Source: Hyphomicrobiales bacterium
Lineage (GTDB): Bacteria > Pseudomonadota > Alphaproteobacteria > Rhizobiales > Rhizobiaceae
Assembly: GCA_002401155.1 (NCBI GenBank)
Contig: NVSG01000001.1
Span: 707,707-771,706, forward strand
Reading direction: 5' to 3'
Length of the DNA: 64,000 bases
Below, one piece after another: positions 37,539 through 46,095 of this stretch (position 1 is the stretch's first letter; each line of letters opens with the position of its first letter). The notes beneath the pieces were generated by a model that worked only from the letters and a program-made list of their open reading frames with translations, was not told where the DNA came from and made no database searches. A program made the position numbers and the translations under genes.

Positions 37539-37618
37539 GTTCAAGACCGCAAAGAGCGGTCCGGCGCTAGCTGCGCCGCCCATGCGGAGGCCCAAGCGAA
37601 GCTTGGATACGCCGTGAG
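37539..37618 (-). repeat. Multi-hairpin 3' repeat, copy R3
   Basis: Read on the minus strand it begins 32 nt after the coiled-coil stop with CTCACGGCGTATCC, then the stems CCAAGCTTCGCTTGG, GGCGCAGCTAGCGCC and GACCGCTCTTTGCGGTC. Compared with R2 the last stem differs at two paired positions on both arms, so pairing is kept. A separate stem CCACTAAAACG/CGTTTTAGTGG at 37629-37657 overlaps the stop codon just before it. Confidence 0.85.
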
Positions 37619-37628
37619 CCAAGAACCA

Positions 37629-37657
37629 CCACTAAAACGACTACGCCGTTTTAGTGG
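37629..37657 (-). other. Stem-loop overlapping the coiled-coil gene's stop codon
   Basis: The minus strand holds an 11-bp stem CCACTAAAACG/CGTTTTAGTGG with a 7-nt loop GCGTAGT. The stop codon TAA lies inside the first arm. It is immediately followed by repeat R3. Confidence 0.65.
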
Positions 37658-39129
37658 GTTTTTGTTCCTGGCGGCACTGATGGTCCAGCTTTTCTTCTTG
37701 GCTTCTTAGCAACAGCTGGCGGTGTTTGTATCTTATCACCTTCAAACTCTTGGCTGGCCATATCGGCTGTGCCACCCCAAGCCTGTTTTTGAAGACGCAA
37801 GGTTCTGGTCAGGCGCAAATTCTCTTTGCGGGACTGTTCCATCTCTCCAAGGATTTTTTCAAAGCGCTTGTTCAGCTCTTCAATCTCCCCATTGAGATTA
37901 GTAACCTGCTCACGATCCTGATCACGCTGTCTCATTGCCTCAACCAGACGGCCGTGCAAGTCGCGTGAACCCTCTTTCGAGACTTCAGCTTCAGCCAAAG
38001 CAGTTTTGGTCTGCTCCTGCAGGTTTTCTGCAACTTGCGATTTCACCCGCAATTGCGACTGCAAGCTCTCTACCCGTGCCTGAGCTGAGTAAAGTTCGTC
38101 GTCTGTGATCCGGCTTTTTTCGCCGGCCCGTTTATCAACTTCCAGCGCTTCATATTCAGCATCTTTCAGACGGGAGCGAAGTTCAACATTCTCCGTTTGA
38201 AGACCGTCCATGCTTTGATACATGGATTTATTTTCGCTAACCAATTTCTCATTGGCCATCTGCTCGAGTTCGAACTCGTTAGAAGTTTCTTCAAGCTTCT
38301 TTTCAAGTTCCATAGAGCGATTGATTTTGACGTCCATTTCAACGGCATAACGCTGATTTTGGTCGCGAGACGCATCATATTCGATTTCAAGCTTTTCAAG
38401 CGCACGTTTCAAACGGGACAATTCTGTCTCGCGTTGAACCGCTACAGCACCAAGCTGAGCAATCTCTTTACGGTTATTTGTATCCTGTTCAATCTGGATA
38501 ACAATATTCTCACGGGCTTTTTCCAGCGCCGAACGAATTTCAGCATACCGGTTATTGGCCGCTACAAATTTAGCTTTTTCAGTTTCCAGATTGCCCTGAA
38601 GCACATCTGACTGTTTTTTGAAATGGGCAACATCCTGCGTCAAAGCCTCGTTCGAGGTTCTAAGACGATATACAATATCAAGATCGACCTCGGAGCTACG
38701 CGCAAATTCCTTAAAACGCTTAAGCTGCTCGCGAGACTGCCTGACGAACAGTTCGTTTTGAGAAAGCGCCTTATCCATTTCATTGATATCGTTTTTAACG
38801 CCTTCAATGAAAGATTCGCGCTTAACCCGTCCGGCATCATAAGCCTCAGGTGTATTATTATCAGGGTTTCTTGAATCAACGCCCCGATCGGACGTCCTCA
38901 TCTCAAAGAACCCTTCGGTTTCTTCTTCGTTATCCAAAGGAACGCTGCGCAAAACAGGCTTTTCTATTTCCTGTTGCAACTCTCCTTCTGAGAGAAACTG
39001 CTCAAACGCCTCTTCGGCCATTTGCTCAGTCATTTGCTCGGTAAGTTCAGTATCAAGTTTAGTATCAGACACGACAGGCTGTCCCTTAAAAATCTGTTTG
39101 AATATATCTTTCATCGTACTTGGCCCCAT
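37651..39129 (-). CDS. Long coiled-coil protein of unknown function
   Basis: I do not recognise a named family. The 492-residue product has an acidic N-terminal part of about 95 residues (EQMAEEAFEQFLSEGELQQE), then an almost unbroken heptad-rich coiled coil from about 105 to 450 (for example LEKLEIEYDASRDQNQRYAV and QSRKENLRLTRTLRLQKQAW), and a short basic, Pro-rich tail (KKPRRKAGPSVPPGTKTH). No membrane helix or ATPase motif is present. Layout resembles bacterial filament or polarity scaffolds and structural-maintenance coils, but it could equally be a cell-envelope linker. ATG at 39114 is an alternative start. It stands alone between carA and amtB. Confidence 0.8.
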   Translation of the reverse strand: MGPSTMKDIFKQIFKGQPVVSDTKLDTELTEQMTEQMAEEAFEQFLSEGELQQEIEKPVLRSVPLDNEEETEGFFEMRTSDRGVDSRNPDNNTPEAYDAGRVKRESFIEGVKNDINEMDKALSQNELFVRQSREQLKRFKEFARSSEVDLDIVYRLRTSNEALTQDVAHFKKQSDVLQGNLETEKAKFVAANNRYAEIRSALEKARENIVIQIEQDTNNRKEIAQLGAVAVQRETELSRLKRALEKLEIEYDASRDQNQRYAVEMDVKINRSMELEKKLEETSNEFELEQMANEKLVSENKSMYQSMDGLQTENVELRSRLKDAEYEALEVDKRAGEKSRITDDELYSAQARVESLQSQLRVKSQVAENLQEQTKTALAEAEVSKEGSRDLHGRLVEAMRQRDQDREQVTNLNGEIEELNKRFEKILGEMEQSRKENLRLTRTLRLQKQAWGGTADMASQEFEGDKIQTPPAVAKKPRRKAGPSVPPGTKTH

Positions 39130-39611
39130 CTACTCATTAACTATTAGGGAGTCTTAAACTCCGCACATTCTTACATTTATATTCCGTTTACATCGTGAAT
39201 TCAGCAACCGTAGTTAATGCCACCAGTCACCAAAAACTCCCACGAGATCAATTAACTTTATTCCTTAAAGTATTGATTGCTAAAGATAGCTCACAATATT
39301 TCCAGCTCATTAAAGCCTGTTCTTTCAGAAATAAAACGTTTCTCCCCGAAGGTTTCCACATCACAAGCTCCCAAAAAAGTCGATCCAATAACCAGACACA
39401 GAATGTAAAAAACACTCCGCCCTCAGGTTTCGACTAAACCCTCTGCCAAGAAGATCAGGAAGCCATTACGCAAACAGCGGCCCAGAATCAAATCACCAAA
39501 CCGAACAACTCACGGTCGAACATAGTTAAGAAAGTGTTACTGTCAAGACTTTCAGCCTTGGACAAATTAAAAAATAATACGCGACTCGCCAATATATATA
39601 GGGCCTCCAAA
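39130..39611. other. Intergenic region between coiled-coil gene and amtB
   Basis: No gene is supported in these 482 bp. It probably holds the promoter of the coiled-coil gene near 39130-39200. The remaining sequence shows no strong hairpin, no consensus CtrA site and no tRNA. Confidence 0.6.
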
Positions 39612-39647
39612 CAAAAAGGCCTTGCCGAAATCACTTCCGGCAAGGCC
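39612..39647 (-). terminator. Rho-independent terminator of glnK-amtB
   Basis: On the minus strand GGCCTTGCCG pairs with CGGCAAGGCC (39638-39647 and 39618-39627) around a 10-nt loop and is followed by TTTTTGTTTGG. It begins 24 nt after the amtB stop. Confidence 0.88.
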
Positions 39648-39671
39648 CACTCAAGGTTCAGGTAATCAGGT

Positions 39672-41003
39672 TCAGCCAAATTCAGGGTAAGCCTCTACCC
39701 CAATTTCGGCTTTATCGAGCCCAATTGCCTCGTCTTCTTCACTCACCCGAATGCCGATTGTGACTTTCAGGATCATCCAAACCGCCGCACTTGCAACAAT
39801 TGTAAACGCTGCGTAGGCACCAATACCCATAAGCTGGGTACCAAAGTTCGCATCTCCATTGGTCAATGGCACCGCAAACGTCCCCCAGATACCTGCAAGC
39901 AGGTGAACCGGGATCGCGCCCACAACATCATCAATTTTAAATTTATCCAGCATTGGTACTGCAAACACCACGATAACACCGCCGATACCGCCAATGATGA
40001 TTGCCATCAAAGGACCAGGTGTCAAAGGTTCCGCTGTGATTGAAACAAGACCGGCAAGCGCGCCGTTCAATGCCATCGTCACATCCACTTTCTTATACAG
40101 GAACTGCATAAGGATCATGGCAACAATCACACCGCCAGCAGCAGCAAGGTTGGTGTTGACGAAAATACGAGACACGTCAGATGCGTTGGCATTATCACCA
40201 AAGGCAAGCTGTGAACCACCGTTAAAGCCGAACCAGCCGAGCCAAAGGATGAACGTACCCAAAGTCGCCAGAGGAATAGACGAACCAGGCATCGGGAAGG
40301 TCTTTCCGTCAACATATTTGCCTTTACGTGAACCAAGGATCAACGCGCCGGTCAAAGCAGCCCAGCCACCTACAGAGTGAACCAGAGTGGAACCAGCGAA
40401 ATCCTGGAAGCCAGCTTCCTGCAACCAGCCTGCGCCCCATTTCCAGGAACCAGCGATTGGATAGATAAAGCCTGTAAGGATCACCACAAAGAACAGAAAC
40501 GGCCAAAGCTTGATGCGCTCGGCGATTGTACCTGAAACGATTGAGGCTGTGGTTGCGCAGAACACCATCTGGAAGAACCAGTCGGATGCAACCGAATAGT
40601 CGCCTTCGTTTACAGCGCCAGCTGCTGGCCACAGATACGGCATGAAGGAACCGATATAACCCCCATGTAAGTCTACGTCCGTATACATCAAGGCATAGCC
40701 AACACACCAATACATGATACCGGCAATTGAATAGAGTGCGATGTTCTTCAGGCACTGCATGGAAACGTTTTTGGAGCGGACAAGTCCCGCTTCCAACATG
40801 GCAAAACCTGCCGCCATGAACATTACCAAGAAGCCGCCCATAAGGAACAGCAATGTATTGGAAACAAAAGCTGCTTCCGATTTTTGGGCATCAAGTGCAG
40901 CTTTCAGACTTTCAAGCGTCACATCCTGCGCCTGTCCGATTTGGACGGTAGCCAGAAGTGCAGCGATTGCCAGTGCACCCTTAGCCGTGTTGCGAGTAAA
41001 CAT
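39672..41003 (-). CDS. amtB: Ammonium transporter
   Basis: The 443-residue channel has a cleavable N-terminal segment (MFTRNTAKGALAIAALLATV, then QIGQAQ) and eleven membrane helices with the Amt signature DFAGSTLVHSVGGWAALTGA. The segment AMLEAGLVRSKNVSMQCLKN and the C-terminal EDEAIGLDKAEIGVEAYPEF, which contacts GlnK, are typical. It brings in ammonium and is blocked by unmodified GlnK. It follows glnK by 46 bp on the same strand. ATG at 41003 was chosen over a longer frame that overlaps glnK. Confidence 0.97.
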   Translation of the reverse strand: MFTRNTAKGALAIAALLATVQIGQAQDVTLESLKAALDAQKSEAAFVSNTLLFLMGGFLVMFMAAGFAMLEAGLVRSKNVSMQCLKNIALYSIAGIMYWCVGYALMYTDVDLHGGYIGSFMPYLWPAAGAVNEGDYSVASDWFFQMVFCATTASIVSGTIAERIKLWPFLFFVVILTGFIYPIAGSWKWGAGWLQEAGFQDFAGSTLVHSVGGWAALTGALILGSRKGKYVDGKTFPMPGSSIPLATLGTFILWLGWFGFNGGSQLAFGDNANASDVSRIFVNTNLAAAGGVIVAMILMQFLYKKVDVTMALNGALAGLVSITAEPLTPGPLMAIIIGGIGGVIVVFAVPMLDKFKIDDVVGAIPVHLLAGIWGTFAVPLTNGDANFGTQLMGIGAYAAFTIVASAAVWMILKVTIGIRVSEEDEAIGLDKAEIGVEAYPEFG

Positions 41004-41049
41004 TGTAAATAAATCCCCTAACAGATTCGTTGAATTGAATAATGCGCGA

Positions 41050-41427
<378 letters not shown>

Positions 41428-41551
41428 TCAAACTTGAGTGAAACGCCCACACCACCTGTTTGAGCCTTAGACTCAGGCCAGAAAGCACACACGCAACTGT
41501 GACGTTAGGAAAGGTCCTGCGATCTGTCTGCTGCTAATTTTCACGTTGCCC

Positions 41552-41568
41552 GTTGCCAATTTTGCAAC
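41552..41568. promoter_or_regulatory. Inverted repeat GTTGC-N7-GCAAC, site 1
   Basis: GTTGCCAATTTTGCAAC is a 17-bp site with 5-bp arms in the glnK/LysR intergenic region. It has the same layout as site 2 at 41748-41764. The form fits a LysR-type operator (T-N11-A). Confidence 0.55.
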
Positions 41569-41747
41569 AGGCGTCGTAATGATGTCATGAAAGGGTGTAT
41601 TTAGAGATGTCCGAAAGACTCCGAGGATTTGAAAGTTTGCGTCTCTTTTGCACACCTGTAGACTTTGAATAAATCCACCGCAAATCATCTTTTTTGAACT
41701 GTATTGTTGACGAACGTTGCCGTCTGTTGCTATTTTTCGCCCGACCC

Positions 41748-41764
41748 GTTGCAAATATTGCAAC
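41748..41764. promoter_or_regulatory. Inverted repeat GTTGC-N7-GCAAC, site 2
   Basis: GTTGCAAATATTGCAAC has 7-bp perfect arms (GTTGCAA/TTGCAAC) around ATA and lies 33 bp before the LysR gene start. Extra GTTGC half sites occur at 41716 and 41726. It is the likely autoregulatory site of the LysR protein. Confidence 0.6.
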
Positions 41765-41796
41765 ACTATTTGCAAATTGTAACCGTTAGTCAAAAA

Positions 41797-42699
41797 ATGC
41801 GCCACCTCCTGCCGCTGCAATATATTGAAGCCATTGCGAAATATGGCTCCATCCGGAAGGCAGCTGACCGCCTCTCAATCACGCCTTCAGCTCTGAATCG
41901 GCGCCTTCTTTCCATGGAAGAGGAACTCGGCGTGCTGCTTTTTGAGCGATTACCGGCAGGCGTTCGCCTCACCACAGCCGGTGAAATCATGCTCGACCAT
42001 ATCCGTAACCAGATTTCGGATATGCAACGGGTGCAATCAAGGATCGCCGATCTGTCCGGCATGCGCCGTGGTCACGTTTCAATTGCCTGCAGTCCCGAAG
42101 CACTGGGACAGTTTCTTCCCAACCAAATCAAAATCTACCGCGATAAGTTCCCGGGCGTTACGTTTCAGTTGAATGTTTGCGCGAGGGGGGAGGCAGAAGC
42201 AGCGCTCGCAGATCACAGTGCAGATATCGCGCTGGTGTTTGAACCCATGAAACTGGCGGATTTCCAAATCCTGTTCACCCTGAAACAACCGATTTCATGC
42301 ATTGTAGAAAAAAGTCACCCACTGGCATCGCAGAAAACAGTCAGATTATATGAGTGTGTTGACTATCCGCTGCTCTTACCAAGCCAGCCAAGCGGCGTGC
42401 GTCATTTGCTGGAAGGATCAGCTGCCCGCCTCGGCCTCAACCTCAGATCAGCGGTCTCCGCCAATAACCTGCAATTCCTGCAGGAATACGCCCTTAATGA
42501 CGATCACATATCCTTCGATATTCCGATCAATTTGCCATTGAATATGAATGAACGTGATAAATTGAGTATAGCAATCGACAGTCGTGACGTGCCACCGGGG
42601 TTTCTGTTTGTCGGCCATCTTCGCGGACGCACCCTGCCTGTAGCAGCAGCACGCTTCCTTGAAGATATCGTCGAAGCACTGGCAAAATACGACGAATAA
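41797..42699 (+). CDS. LysR-type transcriptional regulator
   Basis: The 300-residue regulator has an N-terminal helix-turn-helix (LPLQYIEAIAKYGSIRKAAD, then SITPSALNRRLLSMEEELGV) and a LysR binding domain with HVSIACSPEALGQFLPNQI and DIALVFEPM. ATG at 41797 gives the usual family length, though its ribosome site is weak. It is divergent from glnK-amtB with two palindromes between them. The effector is unknown. Confidence 0.9.
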   Translation: MRHLLPLQYIEAIAKYGSIRKAADRLSITPSALNRRLLSMEEELGVLLFERLPAGVRLTTAGEIMLDHIRNQISDMQRVQSRIADLSGMRRGHVSIACSPEALGQFLPNQIKIYRDKFPGVTFQLNVCARGEAEAALADHSADIALVFEPMKLADFQILFTLKQPISCIVEKSHPLASQKTVRLYECVDYPLLLPSQPSGVRHLLEGSAARLGLNLRSAVSANNLQFLQEYALNDDHISFDIPINLPLNMNERDKLSIAIDSRDVPPGFLFVGHLRGRTLPVAAARFLEDIVEALAKYDE

Positions 42700-42744
42700 A
42701 AAATGGCATGTCCAAAGAACGTGCCATTAAATTACTTCTTACCA

Positions 42745-42881
42745 GCTCAGGCGGCAAAGAGCCGCCCGGCGTTAGCTGCGCCGCCCATCCGGAGGCCCCG
42801 AGTGTCATGTCGAAGACATGCAACTAAGAATGTGGAGGATACGCCCGTGAGAACAAAAACAGATAGCTTTCGTCGAAGACG
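42745..42881 (-). repeat. Multi-hairpin 3' repeat, copy R4 with a replaced stem
   Basis: Read on the minus strand it starts 5 nt after the cheT stop with CGTCTTCGACG, then TGTTTTTGTTCTCACGGGCG, a region shared with R1. The stem CCAAGC...GCTTGG of the other copies is replaced by about 40 nt holding a different stem, CATGTCTTCGACATG. The last two stems (GGCGCAGCTAACGCC, GGCGGCTCTTTGCCGCC) are kept. Confidence 0.82.
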
Positions 42882-42886
42882 AGCGT

Positions 42887-43213
42887 CTATCGGCTCTCTT
42901 TGATCGCATCCTGAGTGTGCTGAAGCCAGATATCATCCAAAATATCCTCAACTGAACATTTGGCAGATATATCAGTGCTGCGCGTAAGGTTTTGCATAAC
43001 CTTGGAAATATCCCGAAGCCTCTGGCTACACAGATCAATATTCTGCATCGCCATGATTTTCGCATTGGGAGATTCATCATCCCCGCCAAGAGGAAGGTTT
43101 TCAACTTCCTTTGCAATTTCGGCAATCTCAGCCATAAGCACGTTGATTACGACAGTGGCATTGGTCTCTTCCACATCTGTTTCTTCAATAGCGACTGTTT
43201 CAGTATTACTCAT
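42887..43213 (-). CDS. cheT: Chemotaxis protein CheT (CheZ-like phosphatase motif)
   Basis: The 108-residue helical protein is the last gene of the che operon, the position of CheT in Sinorhizobium meliloti. CheT is known to act on CheY1-phosphate and to bind CheR, and to carry a D-x3-Q motif like CheZ. Here MQNIDLCSQRLRDISKVMQN contains DLCSQ (Asp60, Gln64) in a CheZ-like helix; a second D-x3-Q, DIWLQ (94-98), lies near the C-terminus. It follows cheD without a gap. The name rests on position, length and motif, as sequence similarity in this group is low. Confidence 0.78.
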   Translation of the reverse strand: MSNTETVAIEETDVEETNATVVINVLMAEIAEIAKEVENLPLGGDDESPNAKIMAMQNIDLCSQRLRDISKVMQNLTRSTDISAKCSVEDILDDIWLQHTQDAIKESR

Positions 43214-43759
43214 TTAAAAAAAATCCAACTCTCCAGCAGCAACTGCTGGCTCTGCACCTGTAGTTTTCACAATTGGTTTAACAGCGGCTTCCACAACAGG
43301 AACTTCCGTCATGAACTTTTGCCGGACATTGCCGGTTACCGCATTAAACTCGATCCTGCGCCCTTGCGTCCCACCCAGACTTGAGGAAACCACATTTAAC
43401 CCCTCATCCCGCGCAAAACGCAGCGCAAATTCAATATTTAATTTCCCCGGATCGATAGAAGAATTTGTAATACTTCCCCCACCAAACAGCTTGATCTGCA
43501 ATCGATCACGCGATGCGCCGATTGCATAAACGCCATTTAAAAGAGCTTCCATAAGGAAGGCACCATAACGCCCCGACTCCCCATACTTACTCGTATCCTC
43601 ACCGGGTAAAAGAAAATGGTTCATCCCTCCTACCCCGGCAACGGGGTCATGGACACATGCCGCCACGCATGATCCCAATAAGGTAGAGATTACCAAATCC
43701 GGATCATCGCTCACAACATGCTCGCCTTGGCGAACAACTCTTTTATTCCCAGTGTTCAT
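43214..43759 (-). CDS. cheD: Chemoreceptor glutamine deamidase CheD
   Basis: The 181-residue cytoplasmic enzyme deamidates receptor glutamines. The catalytic Cys is in STLLGSCVAACVHDP, with His in GGMNHFLLPGE and Thr/Ser in IKLFGGGSI. The core RYGAFLMEALLNGVYAIGAS and SSSLGGTQGRRIEFNAVTG are typical. The C-terminal extension ends ELDFF. It lies between cheY2 (8-bp gap) and cheT. Confidence 0.96.
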   Translation of the reverse strand: MNTGNKRVVRQGEHVVSDDPDLVISTLLGSCVAACVHDPVAGVGGMNHFLLPGEDTSKYGESGRYGAFLMEALLNGVYAIGASRDRLQIKLFGGGSITNSSIDPGKLNIEFALRFARDEGLNVVSSSLGGTQGRRIEFNAVTGNVRQKFMTEVPVVEAAVKPIVKTTGAEPAVAAGELDFF

Positions 43760-43767
43760 ATAAGTCT

Positions 43768-44157
43768 CTAGTCCAGTTTCCCGACAACAGCTTCAATCGA
43801 ACGTTTCAGCAGCTCACCATTGATAGGTTTTGCGAGAACAAAGTTGGCACCCAACTGAGCTGCTTGATTGACGACAGCATTGTCTTTCTTCCCGGTCAAA
43901 ATAATGAACCCGGATTTTCCGATCTTTGGATGAGCACGAACAGCCTTCAAAAGCTGTAGCCCGTTCACATCCGGCATATACAAATCAGAGACTGTAAGGT
44001 GGACTGGATTATTCACCAATTTGGTAAACGCTTCACGACCATCCTTTGCTACTCCCACATTTGTGATTCCAAACGATTGCAGCGCTTCAACAGTCAACAT
44101 TCGACTGGTGACATGATCATCCACAACCATCACTTTTAGCATACTTGCAAGTGACAT
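43768..44157 (-). CDS. cheY2: Chemotaxis response regulator CheY2
   Basis: The 129-residue single receiver domain has the acidic pocket in VMVVDDHVTSRM, the phospho-acceptor Asp in LTVSDLYMPDVNG, Thr in IILTGKKDN and Lys in NFVLAKPINGE. By position after cheB it corresponds to S. meliloti CheY2, the regulator that acts on the flagellar motor. The assignment to CheY2 is by gene order. Confidence 0.92.
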   Translation of the reverse strand: MSLASMLKVMVVDDHVTSRMLTVEALQSFGITNVGVAKDGREAFTKLVNNPVHLTVSDLYMPDVNGLQLLKAVRAHPKIGKSGFIILTGKKDNAVVNQAAQLGANFVLAKPINGELLKRSIEAVVGKLD

Positions 44158-44163
44158 ACCCAG

Positions 44164-45228
44164 TTACTTCCTTCTCTTTACAATTAAGATTGCTTCAGCA
44201 ATGTCCCCCAGCGGAGCAACTTCTTGCACCGCATCCAGTTTAACAGCTGCAGCTGGCATTCCATAAACCACACAAGTGGCCTTATCCTGCGCAACTGTCT
44301 TCACGCCGGAGTCTTTCAACGCCAGCATTCCTTTAGCGCCATCACTTCCCATACCGGTAAGCAATGCTGCTGAAATTCTTGAGTTACCAAATTTAGCAAT
44401 AGAGTTGAACAAAATGTCTACCGACGGCTTATGTCCACTGCACGGATCACCCTCACGGATATAGCAGCGAAACTCTCCAAGACGCTTGATCGCCAAATGG
44501 CCCACAGCACCCGGTGCAATATAAACATGGCCCCGCTCCAGAGCCATATTGTCTTCAGCTTCCAGAATTGTTGGCGCGCATATTGTATCCAGACGATTGG
44601 CAAAACTTGTGGTGAAATTAGCAGGCATATGCTGCGTAATAACGGTCGGCGGGCAATCTTTAGGAAACCGTTGTAAAACTGTTTCCAGCGCCTCAACACC
44701 ACCCGTTGAAGACCCAATAGCAATCAGTTCCGGGCTATTTACATCGCGCGGAATAATATTTGCCAATGACTGGCCGCTAACCGCAGGTGCAGAATTGGTC
44801 GTCGCGGCAACTTGTGTACCAGCTTTTTGTTTAATGGCCGGAGCAGCGATTGCTGCCGCCTTCACCATCTCACACATTTCATTGAGCGCGTTCTCATCGC
44901 CCATATTAGGCTTAGGCAGGCAGGAAAAAGCTCCCATTCGCAATGCTGAAAGTGCAGCATCAGCGCCCTGTGTTGTGTGAGAAGAAATCATCACCACTGG
45001 CATCGGACGCAATTTCATAAGACGTTCCAGAAATTCCAGACCATTCATACGGGGCATTTCAATATCCAGCGTGATCACATCCGGGTTAAGCGCCTTAATT
45101 TGGTCACGGGCATGAAACGCATCATTTGCCGTTCCAATAACTTCAATGTCCGGGTCAGATTCCAGCACAGAGGAAATCATCCGCTGCATTGATATTGAAT
45201 CATCGATCACTAACGTACGTATAGCCAT
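44164..45228 (-). CDS. cheB: Protein-glutamate methylesterase CheB
   Basis: The 354-residue enzyme has an N-terminal receiver (TLVIDDSISMQRM, acceptor Asp in VITLDIEMPRMNGLEF) and a C-terminal methylesterase with Ser in LIAIGSSTGGVEAL, His in VITQHMPANFTTSF and Asp in ALLTGMGSDGAKGM. A linker of about 45 residues (AAAIAAPAIKQKAGTQVAAT) joins them. It removes methyl groups from receptors after CheA phosphorylation. The ATG at 45228 overlaps the cheR stop (TGATG); a GTG one codon earlier is also in frame. Confidence 0.97.
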   Translation of the reverse strand: MAIRTLVIDDSISMQRMISSVLESDPDIEVIGTANDAFHARDQIKALNPDVITLDIEMPRMNGLEFLERLMKLRPMPVVMISSHTTQGADAALSALRMGAFSCLPKPNMGDENALNEMCEMVKAAAIAAPAIKQKAGTQVAATTNSAPAVSGQSLANIIPRDVNSPELIAIGSSTGGVEALETVLQRFPKDCPPTVITQHMPANFTTSFANRLDTICAPTILEAEDNMALERGHVYIAPGAVGHLAIKRLGEFRCYIREGDPCSGHKPSVDILFNSIAKFGNSRISAALLTGMGSDGAKGMLALKDSGVKTVAQDKATCVVYGMPAAAVKLDAVQEVAPLGDIAEAILIVKRRK

Positions 45229-46091
45229 CACTTAATTCCTTTGGGTTTGTATTGAAAACTGGTTGGACCTACTGACTTAAATTTATCCACCGCTCGTCCC
45301 ACAATACGCTCGGAGTGACCGATATACATGTACGCATCATCGTGTAAAAATTGCGTAAATCCGTCAAATATCTGTTCTTGCATATCTGCCTTGAAGTAGA
45401 TCAGTGCGTTCCTGCAAAAAATCACGTCAAACTTTCGTTTCATTGGCCATTTGTCCAAGAAATTCAGGACATTGAACTGAACCATGTCACGCACAGGCTT
45501 TTTAACCTGCATCATATTACCCACCGGATCGAACCATTTACCGACAGTTGCCTTATCGAGACGGTTGACCATATCAGCCGTATACTGACCGGTATTGGCG
45601 ATCTGAATAGACTTTCTGTCTATATCGGTGGCCAATATTTTAATGTTGAAATTTCCTGCCTCAGGCATCTTATTCAACAATGACATTGCCAATGTAAAAG
45701 GCTCGCGACCATCTGAACATGCCGCCGACCACATACGGATAGGCTCTCCCCTTCTAGCGCGTTCAATAAGGCCCGGAGCCACGTGTTCGCTAAAGTGTTC
45801 AAAATGATGACCTTCACGATTAAAATTGGTCACATTGGTAGTGATCGCAGAAATCAATTCTTCCCGTTCCGCAGCGCCTGCCCCGGATTTAACGAATTCT
45901 ATATATTCGCTAAAGCCGTTCATTTTTCTGACACGAATGCGCTTGGTCAAGCGCGAGTAGACCAGATCTTTCTTTGCATCGCCAAGATGGATTCCGCTCT
46001 GTTGGAGAACGAGACCCGAAATCGCCGTAAAGTCGGAGTCCGACAGAACATAAGCCCGATCGGAGGAATCTTGTTTTTCTGCTACTGACAT
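45228..46091 (-). CDS. cheR: Chemotaxis protein methyltransferase CheR
   Basis: The 287-residue enzyme transfers methyl groups from S-adenosylmethionine to receptor glutamates. The N-terminal all-alpha domain (LVLQQSGIHLGDAKKDLVYS) is followed by the Rossmann domain with MWSAACSDGREPFTLAM, ILATDIDRKSIQIAN and VIFCRNALIYF. Two motif positions differ from the usual pattern: TNVTNFNREGHHF instead of TNVTxFFR, and GREPF instead of GEEPY; the second glutamate is kept. The enzyme could still be active. Confidence 0.95.
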   Translation of the reverse strand: MSVAEKQDSSDRAYVLSDSDFTAISGLVLQQSGIHLGDAKKDLVYSRLTKRIRVRKMNGFSEYIEFVKSGAGAAEREELISAITTNVTNFNREGHHFEHFSEHVAPGLIERARRGEPIRMWSAACSDGREPFTLAMSLLNKMPEAGNFNIKILATDIDRKSIQIANTGQYTADMVNRLDKATVGKWFDPVGNMMQVKKPVRDMVQFNVLNFLDKWPMKRKFDVIFCRNALIYFKADMQEQIFDGFTQFLHDDAYMYIGHSERIVGRAVDKFKSVGPTSFQYKPKGIK

Positions 46092-46095
46092 GGGT

